Shown one piece after another: positions 10,729 through 21,640 of a stretch of 64,000 nt of DNA. Below the pieces are notes generated by a model, which was given only the letters and a program-made list of their open reading frames with translations, searched no databases and had not been told where the DNA came from. Source of the stretch: Tricholomella constricta (lineage: Eukaryota > Basidiomycota > Agaricomycetes > Agaricales > Lyophyllaceae); assembly GCA_013368375.1 (NCBI GenBank), contig JAACJP010000006.1, positions 186,001 through 250,000 of the forward strand. The letters are read 5' to 3'. How positions within the stretch are numbered: the stretch's first letter is position 1; each line of letters starts with the position of its first letter. Position numbers and translations under genes: made by a program.

Positions 10729-12678
10729 ATGGTACAAACGTATGGAGTTGTCTCCGCCAATCTTTCGGAACCTGGTGCGAGTGACGGTGGCGAACAGAGT
10801 GCCCTCTTGGGTGGCGAGAGAGACTGTTCTGTCAAACGGAATGCGAAACGAGAGGGACATGCAACTATCATCAGTTGTATCAGCAACCTGGCCAATACAA
10901 TTATGGGGACTGGTTCGTATTCGTCTCTCAACTGAGACGGCGGGTGTCAGTTAATGAGCTCTCTTGTCTTGCAGGGATGCTCACGTTCCCTCTGGTAAGG
11001 TTCCATTTCTGTGTACGAATTTTGTTGGCTCATTCGTTTGTGCTAGGCCATGGCTTCGGCTGGCATTATACCCGGGATGATCACCTGTATATTCTCGGGC
11101 TCTGTGGCAGCTTTCGGTCTTTACCTCTTGTCACTATGCGCCACTCAGACGCACCATCGGCGTTCGTCCTTCTTCGCTGTAGCGCAGTTGACCTTCCCCA
11201 GGGCAGCTGTTTTTTTCGATGCCGCCATAGCTATCAAGTGTTTCGGTGTTTCTATCAGGTATGGTTCTCCCATATCCAAGTGTCTTCATTGCGCCATGCA
11301 CCGTTGCTTGGACAACCTTAAAACTTTAACACTTTTTAGTTATTTAATCATTGTGAAAGGCCTAATGCCGAACGTTGTGCAGTCTTTCTATCATGTCCTC
11401 ACACCGCCATCGACGCATCCCCCTCCTTGGGCTTTAAATGGGGGCAATTGGATCACCATTTTCATGGTTGTCTTGATACCCCTTGCATTCCTTCGTCGTT
11501 TAGACAGCCTTCGGCACACCAGCTACGTTGCTTTGTTCTCTGTTGGTCAGTAATTTACCTCCTCACTGGCATGTGTGCTTATCTCCGATCACAGCATATC
11601 TTGTCGTTATCGTGATTGTGTGCTATATCTGGCCACTCCCAGACACTCCTACTCGGGGTGAAGTCCGCCTCATTCACTTCACCCCGAACTTTGTATCGAC
11701 TTTTCCAATACAAGTATTCGCATTCACTTGCGCCCAGAATGTCCGTCTGTCCTTGTTTTGTACTCTAGTTTTAGTTTCTAAATTTCTACCTGAAGATTTT
11801 CCCGCTCTACAATGAGGTAAGAGACAACTCGCAGGCTCGGATGAACATCATCATCGGAGGATCCATCGGTTCCGCCATTATGACCTACGAAGTTATCGCT
11901 GTCTTTGGATATTTAACCTTTGGCTCAAAGGTAAATAATCAAAACGGATTGCATCGAGATATCCGACTGATGAGAAATGACAGGTCGGGGCAAACATCAT
12001 TGCCATGTACCCGTCGACATCGCTCTTCATTGCAGTCGGGCAGCTTGCTATCGTCGTCCTCGTCTTGTTTTCGTATCCGTTGCAGGTGCACCCATGTCGG
12101 AATTGCCTGGATAAGGTGTTCCATCCAGGACATGTTCATCCCCCAATGAAGACGGTAACGGCCAATGACGACGTAGACGACGACGAAGAAGAAGAATTAG
12201 AGGACGAGCATGCAGATTCCGACATGTCGAGCTTCAAGCACGCGATACTGACGTCGGCCATCATCGCTGGCGGATTCACGGTTGCCTACCTCGTTGATGA
12301 CCTGCAAATGGGTAAGTGCTCCTCTTGTAAATGGACGCTTCTCCGCTGACATCGGACGAACAGTGTTGTCGTTTGTTGGATCTACGGGATCGACGACCAT
12401 CTCGTTTATTCTGCCTGGGTTGTTCTATTGGAAGGTAGGACATACGTTGCAGCTGTGTAGCCGTTGCTGATTGTGTGTGGCTGTAGCTTACTCGTGACGA
12501 CCCAAGTAAGAGCAAGGCACTGAACACGGCTGCTTTGGGGTTGGCAATATATGGGGGGCTGATTTTTGTGTTCTGGTGCGTTTCATGTTTGTCGGGACTG
12601 AGCGAGTACTGAGAGAACTGCAGTCTCGGGTTTAATATTTATCAGGCGGTGCATGCGAGCCCAGTGAAGGGGGCATAG
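10729..12678 (+). CDS. Amino-acid transporter, AAAP/SLC38 (AVT-type) family
   Basis: This is a multi-pass permease, probably moving neutral amino acids across the vacuolar or plasma membrane. Ten exons: 10729-10912, 10975-10994, 11047-11258, 11340-11545, 11595-11740, 11796-11930, 11984-12311, 12364-12434, 12487-12575 and 12624-12678. Family signatures include IISCISNLANTIMGTGMLTF with PLAMASAGIIPG in the first helices, KCFGVSISYLIIVKGLMP, FAFTCAQNIFPLYNE and NSQARMNIIIGG. About eleven hydrophobic helices can be traced. A cytosolic loop after YPLQVHPCRNCLDKVF is strikingly acidic (DDVDDDEEEELEDE); such loops occur in fungal AVT proteins. The first ATG used here may not be the true start, because the frame is open upstream. 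Transport direction and substrate are inferred from the family only. Confidence 0.85.
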
Positions 12679-13010
12679 AGTAGATAGGACAGGGATGATT
12701 AGTATAGACACTCGTGTAATTTACCCACGGTTTTCTATCATAGTAGTTTTTGCTTCCTGCGCTGATGACCTGACTGCCCTCGACGCCCACATATCCTGTC
12801 CTTTCCTTGTTCCCCGCACAATTCTCGTCCAATCGCAGCAAATTCGTAGCTGAAGATGGCGCTCGGTAATTAGCTGCTGTCACATTGTCTCACTGCACCG
12901 CTGAGCCGCCTCAAATCAATTCCCTGCGGCTAGAACAACCCATATTTCTATCCCAAAACAACTCTTCTCTGCCGTCGCGCATTATTTCATCGACCACCGC
13001 CATTGCGCCC
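12679..13010. other. Intergenic region / 5' leader of R3H gene
   Basis: This gap lies between the transporter stop and the ATG of the next gene. The R3H frame is open back to 12885 but has no ATG there, so this is probably 5' UTR. No other feature seen. Confidence 0.5.
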
Positions 13011-15924
13011 ATGGCAGCCCCTGCAAATCCCTCGTCAAGTTCCACCAGTCCCGCCGCCTCGCCTCCCCCTTTTACCGCACTATCAGACTCGGCCTCCATG
13101 CCATCTGTGTCCAACCCACCATTCCAGCTCCCTTCGTCCGTTTCGTTAGACTCCCACAACCGCACAAACGGCGTGGAATCTGATGCTCTCGCACCCACCT
13201 TCGCAAATCAGTCCTCGGATGTCGACCCTCAAATTCTAGAGGCGCTTAGAAGCAAAGACAGGATTTATGTGTTGAAGCTGGGAGAGCTCATGGAGGGACT
13301 TATCAAGGATCGCAGGTGAGTAGCTGCCGTTCCACGTCGTCGAGGCCGCCCATGAGATACTTGGCGTCCATCGTTCGGCTATGCGGATGTTGGCATCGAC
13401 GCTGACTTTTTTTCGCGATCGAACAAGAACCCGCATCGATTTGACACCATCTACCTCCTATCAGCGACTCCTCGTGCACCGCTGTTCGGCTTTCTACAAA
13501 CTTTTGCCCGAAAGCGATCCTGCCAGCAAAGGCATCATCGTCCTCCAAACGCCCGAAAGCCGCATGTACGCTTTGTTCAGTGATTTCCACTTAACCGCAG
13601 CTGCTAATCGTTGTTGTCTTTGCAGTCCTTCTCGGCGGTTATGTGACCTCGTGCCGGCGGAATCAACAACACAGCCTGCATTCAAAATCATGCGGCGGTC
13701 GCCCCCAGATCGCCGGCCGAATAAAGATCAGTCGCAAACAGGCTCGGTGGTTGGGGAAGACGCAGATTTGTCTGACGTCGAACCTTCCGAGTCTGGTAGT
13801 CTCGGTGGGCGAAGCAATACAACTGGCGGTAGCAACAAGAAACGATTGACGATAGAAGAGCGAGAGGCTGCGTATAACGAAGCACGTTCTCGGATATTCA
13901 TGGGCTTTGAGGAGAAGGAGAAAGAAAAAGAGAAGGACATGAGCGCCAGCTCGTCTTCTCTCAGTGTGGTGTCTGGCTCAGCGTCGACGAGTGGAGGAGG
14001 CGGAAGCAGTGTTGCGGATGACTTGGATCAGACGGCGAGCTCGCCTGCGACGGAAAGCGAGTATTCTGGCCCGTCGGTACCGAATTTGCGTGACAAGAAG
14101 GAACCTCGTCAGCTTACACGAAATGCTTCGGCGTCATCCTCGTCGCGCTCATTACGCAGCGGCCCGGGCAGCTCGCGGAACTCTAGGGCACCATCGCCAT
14201 CCTTCACATATCCAACGATCTACGAGCCAAACCAAGCGAATGTCTATGATCCATCACAGCCTCCCCCACCCCATGGATACCACCCATCTCAGTACCTCTA
14301 TCCTTACTCGCCTCCTGGACAGCCTCCCAACCCCTACTTTGGAGGGTATTCGTATTATCCACCCTATCATTCTTACCAACCCCCGCCTCCTCTCCCACAA
14401 CACAGCGCGTCTGATCCTTCGACGCCTGCGAGCGCAGAAATGTACATGGCACCCCCACATGCTGGTTACAGCCATTCATATGGCTGGCCACCGCCGCAAC
14501 TCCCTGTACCATCACCACCGCACTTGCAACACCCATCACAGCTGCCACCCCCACCGCATCACAACATCAATCACGCAGGTGCACCTCCTCCTGTACACAG
14601 TCCCCCTTATCCACCCTACATGCCACCGCACCATGCATACCCGTATCCCGGTCCTGCATATTACCCACCGCAGCCAGGGCAAACCGTAGAGTCCCCGCCT
14701 CCCCTTGTTAATCAAAATATGTACGACGTACCTTGGTCGCTCAACGGCAATGTGATGGCCAATCCTGCAAATAACCACAGTGCTCCTTCCATAGGCCGAA
14801 ATGGAATTACGAGTCCGACGACGACCAACGGCAGGACTCCGAACAGACATAACGGCGTGAATGGCGGCAAAAGTAGGGGTGCGCCGCCCATGAATCAAGG
14901 TCGCGGAGCCTGGAGTTATGGTCCTGGTGTCGGCCAAGGCGGTCATGTCGCATTCTCTGGGTCGGTTGTTACGGACAACATCGGCCCACGACTGACCTCC
15001 AGGAAGGCGTCGAACAACAGTGTTACCAGTTCAGTCAACAGCCGCTCTTCGAACTGCGATGATGTGTCATCCACTGCCGTGAGCAATGCTTTTGTCTTAA
15101 GATGTGTCCTCCCTTCCTCACCTTGACTGTCATGTTTTTCGCAGTCCTCTTCTACGACGTCTTCGTCTTCGCGGAGGACCTATACTTCTACCACGTCTTC
15201 GCAGCACCCACTACCAGCTCGACCTGACTGGGCCGTAGGCCTTAAGCCCCAGCCCACACTCCACGCGACCCAGCCGAGGCACCATGACCATTCTCACAAT
15301 AATTCTCGCACGATGTCGCCCATTTCGGCCCCACGAAACCTTAACGGTACCTCCGCCCACCCAAACAATTCCACGTTGCAACAGCCCACGTCCCAGCAGA
15401 AGCTACCCGTGCCACTGCAGTCGACGACAGATTTCCCTCCTCTGTCAACGGTGAGCGCCACTCCCGAGAAGCGGACGCCAGTAGTTACTGGAGCCTGGGG
15501 CAACAACTCGGCGAGCCGCAATATCCGTATGCCGAGCCCAGGGCAGCCTAACACCAATGCCCTCATCTACCATCCTTCCAACCATGCTGAGGTTGATAAT
15601 GCAGAGGTTCTTCTCGAGGATTCTGACCGCGGGTTCGAGCGTCCCCCGCCAAAAGTAAGCGTTTCCGTCCTGCTGCCTGACTGCATTGACTGACCATTTT
15701 TGAATGAATAACAGTCGGCGGAGCTGTTCAATCCCAAGGTCCTGCGGCGCCCTGTGGCGGAGAAAGCGCACCCGGATAAGGAGAAGGATCGCATGAGCCA
15801 GAGGGGCGACATGGCGAGTAAGATCCTGGTCGGACAAGTCGAGGCTATGTCGCTGGAGGGCCAGGGCGCACAGAGCCAGCCTGCGGTGTCGGTCAAGGAG
15901 CCCTCGTTCGTGGTGGCGGTATAA
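13011..15924 (+). CDS. R3H-SUZ domain RNA-binding protein
   Basis: Five exons (13011-13315, 13428-13565, 13626-15078, 15145-15654, 15715-15924) give about 870 aa. After a Ser/Pro-rich leader comes an R3H domain, which binds single-stranded nucleic acid. It spans RIYVLKLGELMEGLI, RTRIDLTPSTSYQRLLVHRC with the R-x-x-x-H signature, and SRRLCDLVPAE. PAFKIMRRSPP and a SUZ motif (RLTIEEREAAYNEARSRIF) follow, a pairing typical of cytoplasmic mRNA regulators. The long tail is low complexity: Pro/Tyr/His-rich repeats (YHPSQYLYPYSPPGQPPNPY), then Asn/Ser/Thr stretches, ending in a conserved-looking SAELFNPKVLRRPV segment. The prion-like composition suggests a role in mRNP granules, which is inference. 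The second-frame reading across 13964-14689 is a shadow. Confidence 0.85.
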
Positions 15925-16178
15925 GTTTAAGTGAAGTCCCATGTTGTTGTAGTGGTTGGTGTCTGATTTACTTGCTATCAAAACGTGTGTTCTTTGTATC
16001 TTGTTGGGCTCTCTCGATTATATATGTGACAGTAGAACAGTCAAATAATAGACTCTTTGTCATTTTGTCATTCCTCCGGTTGACGGCGCCACACTAGTTC
16101 TTTGTTTGGGCTGGGTTTGGTTCTGTATATTCATCGCGCTCATCGCAAACTGACATTTGGGCTTTACCTTTCCAGCCA

Positions 16179-16801
16179 ATGACGACTCCTCGACTAAGGC
16201 ACAGACCAGCGACTGAGGAAGAAGATGCGTCTGCGCTAAAGTTAGGCCCAGGTCAGTAACCTCCTGCGTTCTTATCACCGCCTTTGGTCTCATACCATGT
16301 GCTGCAGAGTTCAACAATGCCGGCTGTCTCTTGATATCCGAAGTCAAATACTTGCTGGAGAACAGGGACAAAGACGCGCCCGACACAGCGTGTGTATCTT
16401 CTTTTGATGTATTCGGCGTGTACTCAGGCTTTATTTGCAGCGTGTACAATAAGACGCTTGAATACGTCAAGACATTCACGAAGTTCAACACCACCGATTC
16501 CGCAAGTGCTGTCCGAGAGTGCGTCATGAACCTCTACCTCCCTGTCGCCCCATCTCATCATTCTCCTTCATAAGGACGCTACGGAGAGAGCCCGCTCTAA
16601 CACAGTTCGAGACGGCCCAAATTGCCAACCTATGCCCTGCAGACGCGGAAGAGGCGAAGAGCGTCATCCCAAGGTATATGTTAGTTGTTAATTGAACGTG
16701 TCATCGTGCTAAAGTGTTTCTGTAGTCTGGTTAAGATAGATGATGATAGGTTACAGGCACTACTTGACGAGATTCAGACCATGCGGAAGTTCCAATCTTA
16801 G
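16179..16801 (+). CDS. RPB4: RNA polymerase II subunit Rpb4
   Basis: This subunit forms the Rpb4/Rpb7 stalk of Pol II, which helps initiation and mRNA export and decay. Five exons (16179-16251, 16308-16389, 16441-16518, 16575-16673, 16726-16801) encode 135 aa, the size of compact Rpb4 orthologues. Key stretches are EFNNAGCLLISEVKYLLE, YNKTLEYVKTFTKF, FETAQIANLCPADAEEAK and IPSLVKIDDDRLQALLDEI, which form the HRDC-like helical fold. Every junction preserves the family sequence. The stop lies only 69 bp from the stop of the convergent PUS1 gene. Confidence 0.95.
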
Positions 16802-16870
16802 CCAGTGTACATGTATTCATACATCGATTGACTGTCGATATTCGTAGATACGTGGGGCCATCGTTCCTCG

Positions 16871-19216
16871 CTATCCTTCTGTATCGGCAAGGTCTTTCTT
16901 ACTTATTGGGGGCTCCTCGTCATCTTCGTCGGCCATCGATTTCGCCTTTTCGTCCTCGTCCACCGAAAAGCTCGTGGCGTCGAATCTCTTCTTTTCCCGA
17001 AACGGGTTGTCTCTACGTTCGTTCTTCTTGATGATTGCGGCGGGCGGAATCGTTCCTTTCGGATTGAGATACAACAGATCGTTTCCTGAATAGGCGTCTA
17101 CATGTCGCATCCAGGCGTCGAATCTGCAAGAACGATAAATGAATGTCTTCAGCATATCGACATTCGTGCAGCTTACAATCCATCGCGATCTTCAACCTGT
17201 CGCATGTTATCGTAGATGTATTTTTGCTTGAAGGCATGGATGGCATCACGATGAGCTTCAAAGCTGATTGAGGGGCGGTAGTCTGGATCTGAGGGGTCCA
17301 ATTTCTCATTTATTGCCGCCATTCTGGTGTTATAAGAGTCAAAGATCGGTTCTTCCAGGAGAAGCCCCAACGAAGGCATTTTGGGAATGAACACGACGCT
17401 TGGGCCGTAAAGCTATTATGGAAGGTTCTTATGCAGCAAGCAACACTTTAATTGCACAAAACATACCTCTTCAATGACCTGTTCAGGAGCATCTGTCCGA
17501 CAAGACAACACTAAAGCAGACATCATTTTACGCTGAGAATAATTATATATGAGTCCTGGTGCAGTCAAGTGCAGTGCTTCGATTCTGATAGCTTACAATC
17601 TGGAATACAATTGTAAGATTCCGTTCTATCAGCCGAGGCAGATTTTAAATACCTGATGCAACATGAAGCTTTGACCATGGAATAGAACACTTATCCACTC
17701 GGTATCGCCATATACGACGGGATCAAAGATCTGCGCAAAATAACTCTCTGAGAAGGTCAACTTTGAAATGCTTCTACACGGACCTCGATCTTCTTCATGT
17801 GCCTTTGGTTGCTGCGATCACTGAAGTCACGCCCCACCGTGAAATTATGGAAATTATGGGTGCCTTCAAACTTTCGAGCAGTTTGCCGGAGTCGCTCCAC
17901 CTGCTCAGACCCGACCCTCCAACTACGTTTTCGAACAAGCTCTCTCTCGTAACTACCGAGGTCCCCTTCCCAGAACGGGTGAGAATTTTTAGGTTGATCA
18001 ACCGCTGGTGATTGGGAATCTGGCGGCAGCGTTGCAGCATACTGCTGCAAGCTGCGGTCGAGGCCGCTACCAGGCGTCGGAGGGATCAAAAGATAGGTGG
18101 GGAAGAAATACGTGTACTTCCGACTATCGCAGACCCTGGATATGGTTGTTTAGCTGGCGCTTGTGAAGAACCCCAGAGAGATGGCAACGAACAAACGCGC
18201 GTTGAAGGAGTTTTGAACTCGAACCTGGAAGAGAGGACGTAAGGAGCGCACAGGTGGCCGGAGAGCGAGGCGACGTACATATCCCCATAGACGTATTTCT
18301 GGAGGCAATTCTTCGTTAATACGTGCCACCATATCGGGGACGTCGGGAACCATTGTGATCATTTTGAGGGAAACCAAATTTCCTGCAGCATGGACTCCGG
18401 CATCTGTGCGAGCTGCACGAGCAAGACTGATCTGTAGACGCATAAGGATCAGAGTGTTCAGAGAACAGCAACAGGTCACCGGCCTTGACTGGGTCGTCCG
18501 CGTTATCTTGTGATACAGCCCCTGCTCGAACCATGGCTTGGAACAAGACACCCTCGATCGTTGTCTTGTGGTCCGGTTGGCTAGAAGGGGGTACGTTGGA
18601 CCGATGGAGAGAAGCGATATAAGACGGCAACGTACATTTGCATACCACTATAGCCTGATCCACAAAAGCCTATGAGTAACGCGCATTGTCGTTTCGGTAG
18701 CCGAGGCGCTTTGGGGTGATCTAAAGTTTCGTTTCCCTCTGCAGCTTCATCGTTGCGAGTACCGCGACGGTTCCTGCGACCGACCCTTTTCTCCTTTGGC
18801 TCTTTTCTCGATTTTCCCTGCGCATTTTTGCCCGTAATTTGCGCTTTCGCATCTTCAGCCCTTTCCTTGACACTCAAGGTATTCCCGGGTGCGTCCGCGC
18901 CTGTCAATGAACTGAAAGATTCGTTTGGATGAACACCTGCATTCGTGGGTGGCGCGAGAGGAGGGCTGTCGACAGACATAGGGTCAGTCGCCTTCAGCCT
19001 TTTGGTTGCAGAGTCCGAGATATCAGCTTCGTGCAGTGTGCGCTTCAAGGCAGTCGGACCCTCCATATCACGACGATTGCAACTAGATGAGAAGGACTTG
19101 ACGAGGATGAGTTGTTTGCTTGCTAGTCTGATAGAAGAGCCAATGAAGAGTGATTGTGTGCAGTTGACTGTGGAGAAGCACAGTATCGCCCTTAACATAT
19201 GTTTCAATGTGATCAA
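16871..19216 (-). CDS. PUS1: tRNA pseudouridine synthase Pus1
   Basis: This enzyme isomerises uridines in tRNA (and other RNA) in the nucleus and mitochondria. Ten exons: 18636-19216, 18490-18580, 18432-18489 is intron, 18279-18431, 18193-18224, 17784-18135, 17653-17730, 17597-17599, 17467-17532, 17177-17412 and 16871-17123. The TruA-type core is clear: [32 protein letters not shown], then [15 protein letters not shown] with the catalytic Asp, [23 protein letters not shown], and FMLHQIRKMM. The Ile of that last motif comes from a 3-nt exon. The N-terminus before MEGPTALK looks like a mitochondrial presequence ([22 protein letters not shown]), so ATGs at 19216/19198 and 19066 could give mitochondrial and nuclear forms. 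The C-terminus is acidic. Confidence 0.93.
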
Positions 19217-19324
19217 AAAAAAGTGAATGACCCTAAGACAGATCCGTTATGTACATATTTACGCGATACTATGTCCCATTTTTACAGATTGACTATACGT
19301 ATGAAAATAATTTCCATGTCATTG

Positions 19325-21199
19325 TTACACGAACTTCGAGACGACTTGTTCCTCGCAAGCACGATAAACATCGACGAGCTTCTCAAAAACGTCACTGACC
19401 TCTTCCCGTGGCTCCGCTACACACTGCAATCCAGTAATTTCGCCCCTCGTCATATCTTCGAGGGTACCGTTGCCTCCACGGGCAGCCTTCCACCACGCGT
19501 ATTTGGCCAACAATGCGCCACCCATGCCTGCCGCCTCCTTGGTAGAAGAGACAAACACTTTCATGCCGAAGATGTCCTAAGCCAACAACACATGAACATA
19601 CGCGGGAGAGGACAGAAGGCAACAAGACGAACTGCTGCTATTTGCCTGATAGTTTGATTGGCTGAGGAGCCGCCGGTTGCCACAAGACGCTGCAGAGGAG
19701 GCGAGTTCTGTGGCAAGATGTCCGCAATACGTGAACGAATGGACAAAAACTGCGATTCAAGGATCGCACGAGGATGTGTGCTTGCAGGAATGTCATCAAC
19801 GGCCAACGGCGCGACCCCCTTCTCCAAATTCTCTATGTGGAAGGTATGCTGCCCCACGACGTCTGGTGGGATGATTTCTGGAAGTGGGAAATACAGGCCA
19901 AAATTCCCGTTGTTCCCGGGAGGCGAAGCTTCGACGAGCTCATTAAATCGAGCCCAATTATGGTCTGCGTAACGGTCCCGAACCTGCTCGCGCGCCAGTG
20001 CTCCATTCTTGTAGCAAAGCATTGCAATTTTCCCATGGATGTCCGTGGGGTGAGATAGAAGGTGCGAGGTCGTGAACCGCTTCGGAGGAGTATCGGCACC
20101 CGGAATGGAGAGAAGAAATGTCGTGGATGTGCCGAGAGAGAGGACGGCGTCACCTGGAGCTGAAAGAGCGATAACGGAAGCTGGGTTATCTCCGGTGAAC
20201 GGCGCGACGATACACTCTGAAGAATACTCTAAACACGAATAAAGCAATATGGGTAGAGGAGGCAGTATACCTGGTTTAAGTCCATATCTCTCCACCCACC
20301 ATTTGCTGACAGTCCCCAGCACAGTTCCTCCAATTTCGGGCTCGGGACCTAGTTTCGACCGGAGCTCGGGTCCACCACATGCCTCGAGAAGCGCATCGTT
20401 CCACTTGCAGGTAATGACGTCCATTAGGTTCATCCCGCTTGCATCCGAGATATCTACGGCAACAATACGACCAAGGAAGACAGATGGAATAAATGAAGAA
20501 ACCAGCGAGATTCGAGACGTCGATGCATAGGCATCGGGCTGTAGTCGACGTATCTAAGTACGATACATTGTGAAGGAAAGAATTGCGTGGAATAAAAGCG
20601 TTGACATACCTTGGCGATCTGATTTCCGGTAAATCGTTCGTATGCTCGACTCCCAGTGAGATCGGCCAGTGCCTGTGGCCCACCAATGAATTGCTCTAAA
20701 CTCCTACACTCCTGTGTGGTCGAGGAGTCCTGCCAGATGGGGGCAGTTGGTAGCGAGAATGCGCCCGGTGACAGTTGCGACACAAGGGGCTTAGTGGGAT
20801 CAAGAGAAGACAGGAGAGCCTCAGCACTTTGCGACCAATAGACAGATCCATGTTGCTAAATCAATTCAGATAATCCCGTAGTCGTCTAAAGAGAAATCCT
20901 TTACTCACCTGCCCGGCGCCTGATATTGCTGAAATCGCGCGAACTTCGACGCCCGCGTTTTTCAAGCGGTCAAACAACAGATCGATAGCCTCGAGCCACA
21001 TGGCGACGGGCGAGGTCACTTCTCTATCGCCGGGTCCACATACAGCGCCATTCGTTGTTCCATAGCTTGGAAGATCGTTATCGAAATGGACAGCAGATTC
21101 GTGAACGAGGGTCGCGTCCTGGGCAATCACTATGGCCTTAAGTTGCTGAGTAGAGAGATCAAGCCCCAGAAAGAGCGGACCAGTGAGGTCGGACGACAT
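19325..21199 (-). CDS. XKS1: D-xylulose kinase
   Basis: This FGGY-family sugar kinase phosphorylates D-xylulose to xylulose-5-phosphate, feeding pentose catabolism into the pentose phosphate pathway. Five exons (20909-21199, 20610-20855, 20271-20553, 19633-20228, 19325-19576) give 555 aa. Visible family features are FLGLDLSTQQLKAIV (phosphate-binding loop 1), SGAGQQHGSVYW, APIWQDSSTTQEC with the catalytic-region Asp, LTGSRAYERFTGNQIAK, GDNPASVIALSAPGDAVLS followed by LGTSTTF, and LVATGGSSANQTIRQIAADI in the C-terminal ATPase lobe. No xylose reductase or xylitol dehydrogenase gene is adjacent. Confidence 0.95.
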
Positions 21200-21640
21200 G
21201 GGAAAGAGATTGCTCAGACATGCCGAAGGGATGCTTTAATTGTTCTGTTGGTCCGGCCCAAGAAGCTGGCTAAGTCTGCGAGGATATTCCGTGGACGGGC
21301 CGAGAATATCCGTAAACCTTGAATGCGATTATGTGATGTGGAGGCGGAAGTTCAAAATTTCGTTTCGAGGCTCGACAAAAGGAATAGATGACCAAAAAAT
21401 AAGGTCTACGCAGAAAAAAATTGATTGGGGACGGCCATCTGATGACAAGGTTAGTTGATGCTAAAGTCCTCCACACCTGGGCCATCGTACAAGAAGCCTT
21501 TGCCTCACAAGGAGATGAAGGTATATGTCTGTAATTGTATCAGCAAAAAGGAAATAATGAAGAAGGGAAGGTATAATTCACTGACAACTCGGATTCGTTG
21601 TACACGACAGCAGGAAAGGCAAGAAATGACACAATTTGCG

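Noticed and set aside
13964..14689. 241-codon frame overlapping the R3H gene
   Set aside because: It is a shadow of the low-complexity Pro/Tyr/His coding region in another frame.
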